Shown here piece by piece: positions 48,273-57,165 of a stretch of DNA of 64,000 nucleotides (the first letter of the stretch is position 1; the number at the start of each line of letters is the position of its first letter). Position numbers and translations under genes: made by a program. The DNA lies in the NCBI GenBank assembly GCA_965221035.1, contig OZ244860.1:434001-498000 (forward strand), given 5' to 3'. Source of the stretch: UBA6522 sp965221035 (GTDB lineage Bacteria > Pseudomonadota > Gammaproteobacteria > Steroidobacterales > Rariloculaceae). A model generated the notes under the pieces. The model worked only from the letters and a program-made list of their open reading frames with translations, had not been told where the DNA came from and made no database searches.

Positions 48273-49109
48273 CTATTGCGCTGCAGCCAGCCTTTCGCGG
48301 GTATCGGCGATCATCTCGTCCAGCCAGTTGTGGAAATCCTCCGGCGCGACCCACGGATGCGCCTCGCCGGCCTGCCGGTTGGCGAGGTGTTCGGCGCGTT
48401 CGAACAGGTTATCTGCGTCGGAGGCGTGGATGTCGAAGTGATTGATGATCTGGACTTCGATGTCCGGAATTTGCTGGATTCGTTCCAGGTCCGCCAGAAA
48501 CTCCGCAATCACGGCGGGATCGTCGGTCCGCAGGGCGGTTCCGCCATGAAAGTAGGCCTCGTGGCGGGTGCCCTGGTCGTAGACCGGCAGACGGATCGAA
48601 GTCGTGCCCGGTGTATGCCCAGGCGTAATCTCGAAATGAAGCGTCGTATCGCCCAGGGTCAGTGAATCGCCCTCCTCGATGACGAAATCGCGGCGTGGTG
48701 ACAGGTCGCCCAGGTCCGCTTCAATCATTCGCCAGTCTTCTTCCGCGGCACCGAACCGCGCGTCGGGAATGTACGTGTCCTGGAGCTCGCGGGCCCCCAT
48801 GTAATGGTCCCAGTGGCCCTGCAGGATCAGCACATATCGCACATCCGCGATATCGAGGCCCAGTTGCCGCATGTTTTCCACCAGGTACGGGGTGTAGGGT
48901 CCGCCGTAAAGCGTGTCGATCAGGATGAGGCCGTCGCTTGTCGTGATCACGTAGCTCGCCACTTCACCGGTGCCGACAAAGTACAGGTTGTCGAAGACCT
49001 GGAACGGCTCCCGGGCCATCTCGCTCATGGGGGGCGGCGTGCGCTGCGCCTGCGCGGTTGCCGTCCAGCACGCAACGGCCAAGGTGAGGATCGTAGTCAA
49101 GGTCTTCAT
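48273..49109 (-). CDS. Subclass B3-like metallo-beta-lactamase-fold hydrolase
   Basis: This 278-residue exported hydrolase has a signal peptide ending ATAQAQ. The first metal motif is LQGHWDHYMG: Gln97, His99, Asp101 and His102 stand where B3 enzymes normally have His-x-His-x-Asp-His, so this is a Gln variant, as in GOB-type enzymes. Further ligands are at TPGHTPG and INHFDIH. I chose the ATG at 49109 because GGGAG lies 6 nt upstream and the signal peptide begins there. It could hydrolyse beta-lactams, lactones or other esters; sequence alone does not decide. It is transcribed in the same direction as the DUF6152 gene at 49171-50217, which lies upstream. Confidence 0.88.
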   Translation of the reverse strand: MKTLTTILTLAVACWTATAQAQRTPPPMSEMAREPFQVFDNLYFVGTGEVASYVITTSDGLILIDTLYGGPYTPYLVENMRQLGLDIADVRYVLILQGHWDHYMGARELQDTYIPDARFGAAEEDWRMIEADLGDLSPRRDFVIEEGDSLTLGDTTLHFEITPGHTPGTTSIRLPVYDQGTRHEAYFHGGTALRTDDPAVIAEFLADLERIQQIPDIEVQIINHFDIHASDADNLFERAEHLANRQAGEAHPWVAPEDFHNWLDEMIADTRERLAAAQ

Positions 49110-49170
49110 GGCGGACTCCCATTGTCGATTCATGGAACCGATTCTAACGGTTCCGATGTTCGCCGCGTCA

Positions 49171-50217
49171 TCAAGGACGGTACTCGGCGTCGCATTCAAA
49201 AGGCCGGACCTCGGCTTCCGGTCGCCACGTCCAGTACTTGCGGAGCGTCACAGGCTCCGTGAAGGTCGCGGGATCGGTTACCGTAAGGGTGTAATCCAGG
49301 CGCGTCCCGTCGGCACTGGGCGCAAACCGCTCCAGTATCTCGGACGACGCGCTCTGCGGCACGCCGGATTGGTCGAAGTACGGCCAGCTCAGTCGGTTCG
49401 TACTCACCACCAGGTTGTTGCCGTCCCAGGTTCCATGGGAGTATCCCTGGCGTGTCGGCGGTACGCTGTCGCCGGCGGCTGCGTTGTCCGACATGTGGAT
49501 CGTCCGGACTACGTCGTACAACTCGATCCGCAGTTCGATCCGGTCGCCTGCGTCGATGAATTCCATGGGGTAGGGCTGGCCCATGATGCGCGGCATGCCC
49601 ACGGGTTCGCACGTCAGATAGGGATTGTCCGCCGCCGCGCTCCAATTGTCCCGGACAGTACGGGCGGCCTCGGTCAATGGATATTCAGGGGCCGCGCCGG
49701 CCACATCCAGGAACAGCGGAAAGCTGGCTGGATTGGCCATATTGGAACTCCAGACACGGAAGATGTCGAAACCCGGCCCCTGGGAGGCGGGAGGGCTTGT
49801 TCCTTCCATGGCCATGACGCCGGAGGAACCGAGAACATCGTCAGACCATCGCGCGGCCACGCCAGGCCAGAGGATCAGTTCCACACCGTCCGGCAGGAGC
49901 ATGTTGAGCGCGAACAGGCGGTTGTTCCGTTGGCGCCCCGGCCAGCCCGCGACCTGCACCCGGTCACCGGCAAGGACCAGGTCGTCGGTCAGACCCATTC
50001 GCCGCAGGATGCTGACGGAGTTGCTTTCCACATTCCATCGGTTACCGTCAGCCACCTGAAGGGTGAAGTACACGTGAGGGTTGCGCCACACGACCCGGAC
50101 CACTTCGCCCGACACTTCGACCACCGAATCCACGTCGTAGTAGACGCCCGCCGAATGGTGGGCAAGTGCCGCGGTGCAGAGCAGCGCGGCGGCCAGACAA
50201 CCCGGTAGTCGCTTCAT
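49171..50217 (-). CDS. DUF6152-type periplasmic protein, two-module form
   Basis: This 348-residue protein is another member of the window's DUF6152 set. The ATG at 50217 begins a signal peptide (MKRLPGCLAAALLCTAALA) whose cleavage before HHSAGVYYD would leave an N-terminal His-His. The N-module has WRNPHVYFTLQV and a GRQRNNRLFAL end. A central acidic region (PDGVELILWPGVAARW) and a C-module with GYSHGTWDGNNLVVSTN follow; the C-module ends with FECDAEYRP. It is followed by the B3-like hydrolase gene. The function is unknown. Confidence 0.85.
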   Translation of the reverse strand: MKRLPGCLAAALLCTAALAHHSAGVYYDVDSVVEVSGEVVRVVWRNPHVYFTLQVADGNRWNVESNSVSILRRMGLTDDLVLAGDRVQVAGWPGRQRNNRLFALNMLLPDGVELILWPGVAARWSDDVLGSSGVMAMEGTSPPASQGPGFDIFRVWSSNMANPASFPLFLDVAGAAPEYPLTEAARTVRDNWSAAADNPYLTCEPVGMPRIMGQPYPMEFIDAGDRIELRIELYDVVRTIHMSDNAAAGDSVPPTRQGYSHGTWDGNNLVVSTNRLSWPYFDQSGVPQSASSEILERFAPSADGTRLDYTLTVTDPATFTEPVTLRKYWTWRPEAEVRPFECDAEYRP

Positions 50218-50422
50218 TGATCTTGCAGTACGAATGAGGCCCGCGCACAACGGATGAGGCAGGCGCACACGTGGTGCCTTGGTCAATGATGACAGAGTTG
50301 CGATGGGCCTGTCAGCAATGCGGTCGTGACAATTCCGTCGTGACAATTCGGTCGTGACCGGAATCAATCTGCCCTGGTGCACGAAGCCGGCTACAGGACT
50401 GGCGCCAGATCGGCTATTGGGA

Positions 50423-51073
50423 TCAGGCCGATTTCAACAACGTCCCGGATCCGCTCTTGGGTCGTTCGGCCGGAACCTGCCAATCGGAAGGCATCCGCTT
50501 GAAATCGAAAAACGGCTCGGTGTCGCCCGCGTCGATGGCATTCTGGACCTGCCGGTAGAATTCGCCGCCGGCGCGGTTCGAGAACGTGATCTCCACGCGT
50601 CGAGCCTCGCTCGCGTCGCGCGGCCGCTGGCAATACTCGGGAAACGTGGCTTCCCCCGCGTGCCCCGTGGCATAGCCCTTGGCGAACAATTGCTTGAGGA
50701 TGCCGAAGCCGTCGTCCTGCACCAGGACCTCGCCGCGGGGATGACCGCCCATGGATTTCATGTGTTCGATGAATCCGTCCAGATCGTGGCAGTCGTAGGC
50801 GACGTGCTGGCAGGCATGGTCGCCATGCTTTTCGACAAAGGAGGTGACCTGCGACTTCTCCGCCCGGTCGATACCCTCGATCAGCGCGATGCCGAAATCG
50901 CCGTAGTCGATGCACCATATCTTCATGCTGCTGTTGGGATCGCCCGGCCTCGCATCGTCAATCCGCTTGATCAATGTGCCGCCCTCGACTTCGATATGGA
51001 ACCAGGCCCAGCGCTCGATCGCGCCGGATTCCACCGCATAGGTCACGTGGTCCACCTTCTTCAGATATGACAT
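50423..51073 (-). CDS. VOC-fold protein, 4-hydroxyphenylpyruvate-dioxygenase-like
   Basis: This 216-residue protein belongs to the vicinal-oxygen-chelate superfamily and resembles the catalytic fold of 4-hydroxyphenylpyruvate dioxygenase: it opens VDHVTYAV and has HACQHVAYDCHDLDGFIEHM and a later FYRQV segment. It is shorter than a full HPPD, so it may be a single-metal dioxygenase or a related protein. It diverges from an Lrp-type regulator gene with 143 nt between the starts, so that regulator probably controls it. A role in aromatic amino-acid or aromatic-acid metabolism is a guess. Confidence 0.78.
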   Translation of the reverse strand: MSYLKKVDHVTYAVESGAIERWAWFHIEVEGGTLIKRIDDARPGDPNSSMKIWCIDYGDFGIALIEGIDRAEKSQVTSFVEKHGDHACQHVAYDCHDLDGFIEHMKSMGGHPRGEVLVQDDGFGILKQLFAKGYATGHAGEATFPEYCQRPRDASEARRVEITFSNRAGGEFYRQVQNAIDAGDTEPFFDFKRMPSDWQVPAERPKSGSGTLLKSA

Positions 51074-51216
51074 TTCGGCACCCCTCGCAATGCGTTTCCG
51101 GATGCTACAAGGATAGGTGAGCTGATTCGCAAGGTGGCCGCGTAATCAGGCATTAAGTATCCTGGTTGTGCAGTAAAAGTTATTATCTAGAACAAAATGC
51201 GCAGGATTCAATATTC

Positions 51217-51678
51217 ATGGACAAGATTGACGCACGCATTCTCTCCGAACTTCAGGCCGACGGGCGGCTTTCCTGGTCACGCCTCTCCGAACGGGTGAAT
51301 CTTTCACCGAGCGCCTGCCAGCGTCGCGTCGAGGCCCTGGTGGGTCGGGGAGTGATTCGGAACTTCACGGTGAACCTGGACGAAGCCTCCCTCGGACATG
51401 GCGTGACGGCATTTGTCGCGGTGAGCGTGGATCGCCAGGATACGGCCTCGGCGGAAGCGTTCAGACGGTGGGTTCGGGTACAGCCCCGAGTCCAGGCGTG
51501 TCACATGCTGACCGGTACCATCGACTTCATGCTCCAGGTGGTTTCGGCGGATATTGAATCACTGGGCAGGTTTCTTGAGGCCGAGTTGCTGAATCTCTCC
51601 GCCGTGAAGGATGCTTCCACATCCATCGTGCTGAAGGAAGTCAAGCCAATGCGGACCATGGTGGGCACCGGCTGGTAG
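51217..51678 (+). CDS. Lrp/AsnC-family transcriptional regulator
   Basis: This 153-residue regulator has the Lrp layout: an N-terminal winged helix-turn-helix (DKIDARILSELQADGRLSW, RLSERVNLSPSACQRRVEAL) and a C-terminal ligand-binding AsnC domain (VTAFVAVSVDRQD, CHMLTGTIDFMLQV). It starts at ATG 51217; a longer reading adds residues outside the fold. It diverges from the HPPD-like VOC gene, an arrangement typical of a regulator and its target, and the 143-nt gap should carry the operator. The amino-acid or aromatic effector is unknown. Confidence 0.92.
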   Translation: MDKIDARILSELQADGRLSWSRLSERVNLSPSACQRRVEALVGRGVIRNFTVNLDEASLGHGVTAFVAVSVDRQDTASAEAFRRWVRVQPRVQACHMLTGTIDFMLQVVSADIESLGRFLEAELLNLSAVKDASTSIVLKEVKPMRTMVGTGW

Positions 51679-51768
51679 AATCCTCGAAGCCGACGTTTGT
51701 GTCTTGCCCCCGGTGGCGACGGGAGGGGAGCGAGCGGGACGGCGCGCGGGCGCTGGGAAAACGGGCCA

Positions 51769-53319
51769 ATGGATCGGGACGACGAAAAAATCATATCCAT
51801 CATGGACACGACGCTCCGGGACGGGGAGCAGACGCCCGATATCGCCTACACTCCGTCGGAGAAGCTTCACGTGGCCCGCATGCTCCTCGGCGACGTGGGC
51901 GTGGACCGGATCGAAATCGTGTCGGCGCGCGCGTCCCGGGGCGAACTGGAAGGCGCGCGGCGGGTCACGGCCTGGGCCCGGGAGGCGGGGCTGATCGATC
52001 GGGTCGAGATGCTCGGATTCTGCGACGTGGAGCGGTCGGTGGACTGGATTGGCGACGCCGGCGGAGGCGTCATCAATCTCCTGACCAAGGGTTCGGAACG
52101 GCATTGCCGCGAACAGTTGGGGATGACGCCGGGGCAACACGTCCAGCGGATCGTCGACACCGTGAACTACGCCCGGGAGCATGACGTAAGCGTCAACGTC
52201 TACCTGGAAGACTGGTCCAACGGCATTCGCCACGGATTCGGCTACGTCAAGCGCCTGGTCGACGCGCTGCAGGCGCTGGATGTGGAACGGGTACTGCTTG
52301 CGGACACCCTCGGCGTGCTTTCGCCCGACGATGTCCGGCGCTTCGTCAGCCTGATGACGGTCACCTGGCCGGACACGACATTCGACTTCCACGGCCACAA
52401 CGACTACGGCCTTGCGACAGCCAACGCCATGGCCGCCATTCAGTCCGGCGCCATGGGTGTTCACACCAGCGTGAACGGGCTGGGCGAGCGGGCCGGCAAT
52501 ACCTCCCTGGCCGAAATCGTGACAGCCATTGCCGACCACACGGAATTCCGCACCCATGTCAACGAATCCCGGCTCGCGGCGGTGTCGGAACTGGTCGAGA
52601 CCTTCAGCGGCAAGAACATTTCGGCGAATACACCGATTCTCGGCGCCGACGTGTTCACCCAGACGGCGGGAATCCACGCCGACGGCGACGCCAAGGGGGA
52701 CCTGTACGCCACGCGGCTGGCGCCGCAACGCTTCGGGCGCGAGCGCCGCTACGCTCTGGGCAAGCTCTCGGGCAAGGCCTCGCTGGACCACAACCTGCTG
52801 CAGCTCGGCATCAAGCTTTCCGACGCGAACCGAAGCAAGGTGCTCGACAGGATCATCGAACTCGGGGACAAGAAACACACGGTCGTTCCGGAAGACCTGC
52901 TGATGATCATCGCCGACGTGCTGAAGACGCCGGCCGAACACCTCGTCAAGATCCAGCGCTACCAGATCGATGTCTCATCCGACCGACCGCCCAGCGCTTC
53001 GGTCAGCGTCTCCTTCAAGGGACGCACCGGCGAGGCATCGGGTACCGGGGACGGCGGCTACGACGCATTCATGAAGGCGCTCACGGAGGCCGTTTCGCCG
53101 CACGGCATCGACGTACCCACACTCGCGGACTACAGGGTGCGAATTCCGCCCGGTGGACGAACCGAAGCCTTGGTGGAAACCCTCATCCAATGGAGCGACG
53201 GAACAAGCGGGCGCCGATTCGCGACCGTTGGGGTGGACACCGACCAGACCGCCGCGGCGGTCATCGCGACGGAGAAGATGTTGAACATCGTCGCCCATGA
53301 CCGCGCCAGAGGCGAGTGA
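51769..53319 (+). CDS. 2-Isopropylmalate-synthase-like (LeuA/CimA) enzyme
   Basis: This 516-residue protein is a DRE-TIM acyltransferase related to 2-isopropylmalate and citramalate synthases. The catalytic barrel shows MDTTLRDGEQTPD at the start, FDFHGHNDYG, NGLGERAGNTS and GIHADGDAKGD. A C-terminal LeuA-type dimer/regulatory domain follows (VSVSFKGRTGEASGTGDGGYDA). The VYLEDWSNG segment resembles sequences I associate with the Bacteroidetes-type LeuA more than the usual proteobacterial form; that is recollection, not an alignment. No other leucine-pathway gene is nearby. Whether it makes isopropylmalate, citramalate or a homologue cannot be decided here. Confidence 0.88.
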   Translation: MDRDDEKIISIMDTTLRDGEQTPDIAYTPSEKLHVARMLLGDVGVDRIEIVSARASRGELEGARRVTAWAREAGLIDRVEMLGFCDVERSVDWIGDAGGGVINLLTKGSERHCREQLGMTPGQHVQRIVDTVNYAREHDVSVNVYLEDWSNGIRHGFGYVKRLVDALQALDVERVLLADTLGVLSPDDVRRFVSLMTVTWPDTTFDFHGHNDYGLATANAMAAIQSGAMGVHTSVNGLGERAGNTSLAEIVTAIADHTEFRTHVNESRLAAVSELVETFSGKNISANTPILGADVFTQTAGIHADGDAKGDLYATRLAPQRFGRERRYALGKLSGKASLDHNLLQLGIKLSDANRSKVLDRIIELGDKKHTVVPEDLLMIIADVLKTPAEHLVKIQRYQIDVSSDRPPSASVSVSFKGRTGEASGTGDGGYDAFMKALTEAVSPHGIDVPTLADYRVRIPPGGRTEALVETLIQWSDGTSGRRFATVGVDTDQTAAAVIATEKMLNIVAHDRARGE

Positions 53320-53372
53320 CCCGCCCCGCGTCACGGCCGGTTGACGGGGGGCAACGACGCTGAATCATTCCC

Positions 53373-53418
53373 ATGAGAAAAACGGTATTTTCTCAATGAC
53401 AAGAACGGTATTTTTCCT
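53373..53418 (+). repeat. 23-bp tandem duplication spanning the sulfatase start codon
   Basis: Two 23-base copies (53373-53395 and 53396-53418) share 18 positions, including ATGA at the start and the core ACGGTATTTT. The second copy contains the sulfatase start codon. The first encodes an eight-codon peptide (MRKTVFSQ) whose TGA stop overlaps the sulfatase ATG as ATGA. This may be chance after a slippage duplication, or a coupled leader. Confidence 0.6.
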
Positions 53419-55081
53419 TTGTCTCCTTCTGCCGCCGGCCCTGGCGGCCCAGACGACGGGCCCCAACTTCCTGATCATTGTCGCCGACGATGTCGGGATG
53501 GCCGAACTGGGCCCGTATGGAGGAGAAATCGATACGCCTGCGCTGGATGCCCTGGCTGACGAAGGCATTCGCTTCACGAGCTTCTACGCGCAGATGAACT
53601 GCTCGCCCACCCGCGCCATGCTGATGTCCGGCACCGACAATCACCTGGCGGGCCTGGGAACCATGGGGGCCGGGATGCGAAGCCCCAACCAACAAGGACA
53701 GCCGGGCTACGAGGGCGTGCTCAGCGACCGCGTGGTCACCTTTGCCAGGCTGCTGCGGGACAACGGCTATCGAACCTATGCCACGGGCAAGTGGCACCTG
53801 GGCCATTCCCCGGACAAGCTCCCGGTGGCGAGGGGATTCGACCGGTCCTTCATCCAGACGGGTGGGGGACCCTCCGATAGCCACTTCAACCTGAACGGCA
53901 GAGGGCCGGACGCTCGGGACGGATATTTCGAGAACCACGATGATGTCACCGGAATGCCTGTGGCCGAGGATTTCTTCTCCAACAATTTCTACGCCGACAA
54001 GCTGATCGAATACATGAGCGACGACCCCGGGCAGGACAAGCCCTTCCTTGCCTACCTGAATTTCAGCGCGCCGCACATACCCGTGCAGGCGCCGAACACC
54101 CACATCGACCTCTATCGTGGACGGTACGATGACGGATACGACGTCCTGCGCGAATCACGCCTGGCCAGCATGATCGAACTGGGCCTTTTCCCGCCCGGGA
54201 CCGCCCTGGGCGAGCGCGCGCCGACAGTCACACCCTGGAACGAACTGAGCGAAGCCGCCAAGGCAATACAAGCCCGCCGCATGGAGGTCTATGCGGGGGT
54301 GATCGCCAACATGGACGACAACATCGGCAAGGTGGTCGAGTACCTGAAGCGGACGGGCCAGTTCGAGAATACCGTCACGCTGTTCATGTCGGACAACGGC
54401 GCGGCGGGTTTTTTCGGTTGGGACGGCCCGCAGGCCGCACGGTATGCCGCCGCGGACAACAGCATCGAGAACATGGGGCGTGAAGGTTCGATGATGTTTT
54501 ACGGGCCAGGCTGGGGATCTGCCGGCAGCGTGCCTTTCAACCTGTTCAAGCGTCACGCGGCCGAGGGCGGCATCCGGGTGCCGGCGATCATTCGCGGTCC
54601 GGGCGTTGCCGAGGGAATGATCAGTCACAGCGTGCTGATGGTCAGCGATGTCGCTCCCACGATTCTGGAATTGGCGGGAGTGGCGTATCCGCAAGGCCGC
54701 TACGACGGGCGCGAAATACTGCCGCATACCGGGAAGAGCTTTGCGGGCCTGTTGCGCCAACCCGGCGCCACGGTCCATGGCGAGGACGAGGTGCTGGGTC
54801 TGGAGTTGTGGGGCAGGATCGCCGTGCGCAAGGGAGACTGGAAGCTGTTGCGGACCGAACCGCCGTTCCGCGAGGAGCGTTGGTATCTCTATAACGTGAG
54901 AGCCGACCCGGGCGAGACCATCGACTTGTCAGGCGCGATGCCCGGAAAGCTCCGTGAAATGGAGACGGCATGGGAACAGTTCCGGGAGCGTTATAACGTG
55001 ATCCCGCCGGACGGCCTGCCGGACATGATCCGTCCCCTGTGGTTGATCGACGATTCGCCGCACCCGGACCCGATGCCCTAG
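53396..55081 (+). CDS. Arylsulfatase (type I, formylglycine)
   Basis: This 561-residue exported sulfatase has a signal peptide (TVFFLCLLLPPALAAQ) and the type I motif NCSPTRAMLMSG, with Cys69 as the formylglycine residue. Metal ligands appear at IVADDVG and FMSDNGAAG. It also has GKWHLGHSPDKLP and the large insertion typical of choline- or aryl-sulfatase-like enzymes. It is longer than the 16525 enzyme and not close to it in sequence. Its start is preceded by the duplicated ATGA sequence described separately, and no strong ribosome site is visible. Confidence 0.93.
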   Translation: MTRTVFFLCLLLPPALAAQTTGPNFLIIVADDVGMAELGPYGGEIDTPALDALADEGIRFTSFYAQMNCSPTRAMLMSGTDNHLAGLGTMGAGMRSPNQQGQPGYEGVLSDRVVTFARLLRDNGYRTYATGKWHLGHSPDKLPVARGFDRSFIQTGGGPSDSHFNLNGRGPDARDGYFENHDDVTGMPVAEDFFSNNFYADKLIEYMSDDPGQDKPFLAYLNFSAPHIPVQAPNTHIDLYRGRYDDGYDVLRESRLASMIELGLFPPGTALGERAPTVTPWNELSEAAKAIQARRMEVYAGVIANMDDNIGKVVEYLKRTGQFENTVTLFMSDNGAAGFFGWDGPQAARYAAADNSIENMGREGSMMFYGPGWGSAGSVPFNLFKRHAAEGGIRVPAIIRGPGVAEGMISHSVLMVSDVAPTILELAGVAYPQGRYDGREILPHTGKSFAGLLRQPGATVHGEDEVLGLELWGRIAVRKGDWKLLRTEPPFREERWYLYNVRADPGETIDLSGAMPGKLREMETAWEQFRERYNVIPPDGLPDMIRPLWLIDDSPHPDPMP

Positions 55082-55149
55082 TCTCGCCGGGCGCAACCCC
55101 GTCGCAATCTCGGGCGGCACTGGCCGGCCTCCGCCCCGGCTTTACCGAA

Positions 55150-55986
55150 TCAGGCGTCCGGCTGCGGTGGAGCGATCCCGCCCCAGGCTTCCGACGTATC
55201 CGCCTCATGATCGTAGATGTTCCGACCCCCACGCACGAACGGGACCGCGAGGTTGAATTGTTCGCCGGTTTTCGAGTGGTGGAGCGGGGCGGACGCGTAT
55301 TGGGGCAGATAGACGCGCCGCATCGAGTCGGTGGTATTGGCTCCGCTGCTGTGAAGGTTGAAACTGGAAAAGGCGACGATGCTCCCGGCCGGGGCGTCGA
55401 TCGCGAGGCCGCGTTCGCCACCGGTGTAGCCGATCAGGTCATTGGTGTCGGGATCCCTGGTGTGGGTGATGATCTTGCCATTGGTGCCGGCACGGGAATG
55501 GGGCAACAGGTAGACCGTTCCATTGCTCTCGTCCACCGGGTCCAGCGTGCACCAGCAGGTGAGGTAGGGAGCGTGGCGAGTGCCCGGATCCACGAACTTG
55601 ACGTAGCCGGAGTCCTGGTGCCATGAGAATCTCATGCCTTGTTCCGCGCCCTTTACGACCCACTGTTCGTTGAAAAGATAGGCGTCCTCTCCGATCGTGG
55701 CGCGGCATACGGCGGCCATGAGGTCGCTGAAGAGGAATCGCCACAGTCGCGTGCTGTATCGATACAGGTTGTTGATGAAGTATCGATTTCCGCGCCGCGA
55801 CAGGGCGTCGGCGGAGACCAGCCCATGATCCATTCGTGCGTCCATGTAGCCAAGAAAGTACGAGCACTCCTCGCGCAACATCCGCATCTGGTCCTGCGGA
55901 ATGACTCCCTTGAGGACCATGTAGCCTTCCTCGGCATAGAGCTGCCTGTCGGCTTCGGAAACAAGATCGGGAAATGGCGGCGACAT
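55150..55986 (-). CDS. Phytanoyl-CoA dioxygenase-family (PhyH) oxygenase
   Basis: This 278-residue Fe(II)/2-oxoglutarate oxygenase of the PhyH family has the metal site at SWHQDSGY (His-x-Asp) and a distal NLHSSGAN. The substrate-positioning Arg is probably in MRRVYLPQY. I use the ATG at 55986, which begins MSPPFPDLVSEADRQLYAEEGYMV, the usual N-terminal PhyH helix; a longer frame adds unrelated residues. The gene lies downstream of the AraC regulator on the same strand, with 156 nt between them. A small hydrophobic acid or secondary metabolite is a likely substrate, but none can be named. Confidence 0.9.
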   Translation of the reverse strand: MSPPFPDLVSEADRQLYAEEGYMVLKGVIPQDQMRMLREECSYFLGYMDARMDHGLVSADALSRRGNRYFINNLYRYSTRLWRFLFSDLMAAVCRATIGEDAYLFNEQWVVKGAEQGMRFSWHQDSGYVKFVDPGTRHAPYLTCWCTLDPVDESNGTVYLLPHSRAGTNGKIITHTRDPDTNDLIGYTGGERGLAIDAPAGSIVAFSSFNLHSSGANTTDSMRRVYLPQYASAPLHHSKTGEQFNLAVPFVRGGRNIYDHEADTSEAWGGIAPPQPDA

Positions 55987-56142
55987 GACTCGGACTCCGG
56001 CTTGATTTACAAGATTCGCGCCATTTATCAGCAGGTGTGGGGCATCGTCAATACCTGATTCCGGTGAATGCAAATTTGGCCCGCCCGAGGTGACGATCGG
56101 GAATATTCGCGGTTCACCGGTGCATCTGGACGATGGCACAGA

Positions 56143-56997
56143 TCAGCCGACGATCTGGATCATGCGCCGCATCCCGATGACCGCGCTCAACGGCTTGTCA
56201 CCACCTTCACGCAGGCGCTTGCGCATCTCGCGCGGACCATGGCCGTAGGTTTCCTTGAAGCTGCGGGAAAAGTGAAATTGATTACGAAAGCCACTCATCT
56301 CGCTGATTTGGGAGATCTTCAGATTCGTGCGGCTGAGCCAGCCAAGACTGTAGTCCAGCCGCAGGTATCGAAGCAGTTGCTGCGGCGTAATGCCGAGTTC
56401 CTTGCGAACGACCCTGGACAAGTGGCCCCGTGACACGCCGCTGTCGGCGGCCCATTGCCTGATCGAGGGCGGAATCTTGTATCCATCGCCCCAGCGGTTG
56501 CGTAGCGCGCGCAAGGCGCGCATGACCACGGGATGCAGATCCTGTTCGGTCGACGAAGCCGTTCGGGCCACATGTCCCGCCAGAAACCAGCTCAAGGCCT
56601 GCCGCAACGCCGTTGCCGCAAGCGCATCGGTGAAGTCGCTTCCCAGACCGGCGAGCCAGATCGTATGACGCAGCAGCGGCCGCAAGATGTCGTCGCCCCG
56701 GCAATCCCGGAGGTGCGGAAAACGCAGTTCGGACTCACCGAGTATCTCGAAGTGGACGTAGCCGTGCCGAGTCATCCGTGCCGGATCCCAGCGCCATGTA
56801 TCCCGCATACCCGGCGTGCACAACGCCACGCTGCCCGCAGAGCACGGATGCGACTCGCCATCGAACTCCCAATGGCATTCGCCACGCTCGATCCAGACAA
56901 TTTCAAAGTCGGGCATGGTCCGGGGACCCAGGACGCCGCCGCAAGGGTAGTCCACCAGACCGCAGTCGTTGATTCTCAGTGGTGGTACTTCGATCAT
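56143..56997 (-). CDS. AraC-family transcriptional regulator
   Basis: This 284-residue regulator has an N-terminal cupin-like sensor domain (ending TPGMRDTWRW) and a C-terminal AraC DNA-binding domain with two helix-turn-helix motifs: SIRQWAADSGVSRGHLSRVV and KISQISEMSGFRNQFHFSRSFKETYGHGPREMRKR. The family's usual length supports the ATG at 56997, which starts MIEVPPLRI. It diverges from the second PhyH gene at 57166, leaving 168 nt that should hold the control region. The operon downstream of that PhyH gene includes an ABC transporter and a P450, all possible targets. Confidence 0.9.
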   Translation of the reverse strand: MIEVPPLRINDCGLVDYPCGGVLGPRTMPDFEIVWIERGECHWEFDGESHPCSAGSVALCTPGMRDTWRWDPARMTRHGYVHFEILGESELRFPHLRDCRGDDILRPLLRHTIWLAGLGSDFTDALAATALRQALSWFLAGHVARTASSTEQDLHPVVMRALRALRNRWGDGYKIPPSIRQWAADSGVSRGHLSRVVRKELGITPQQLLRYLRLDYSLGWLSRTNLKISQISEMSGFRNQFHFSRSFKETYGHGPREMRKRLREGGDKPLSAVIGMRRMIQIVG

Positions 56998-57165
56998 GGG
57001 CGTCGTTGGTGCGATCGGAACGAATGCGTGTGCCTGACGCGAAATGTGCCCGCAGCAACGCGCCAGCCAAGTTTGTGTTACATGCACATATATGTTAGCT
57101 CAGATCAGGCATCACAACGCGACTTTTGGATATGTAAAATCGTGTTCTTTCCAGGGAAGAGCACG
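56998..57165. promoter_or_regulatory. Divergent control region between araC-like and PhyH genes
   Basis: This region of about 168 nt separates the AraC-type regulator from the PhyH/ABC/P450 operon and is AT-richer than the coding DNA. It contains CATATATG, flanked by an ACAT and a GTTA half, which could be an operator half-site. A -10-like TAAAAT follows TTGGATATG near the PhyH start. I assign no precise binding site. Confidence 0.35.

Noticed and set aside
51559..52941. 460-codon minus-strand frame opposite the LeuA-like gene
   Set aside because: The plus strand encodes a full DRE-TIM enzyme with intact motifs.
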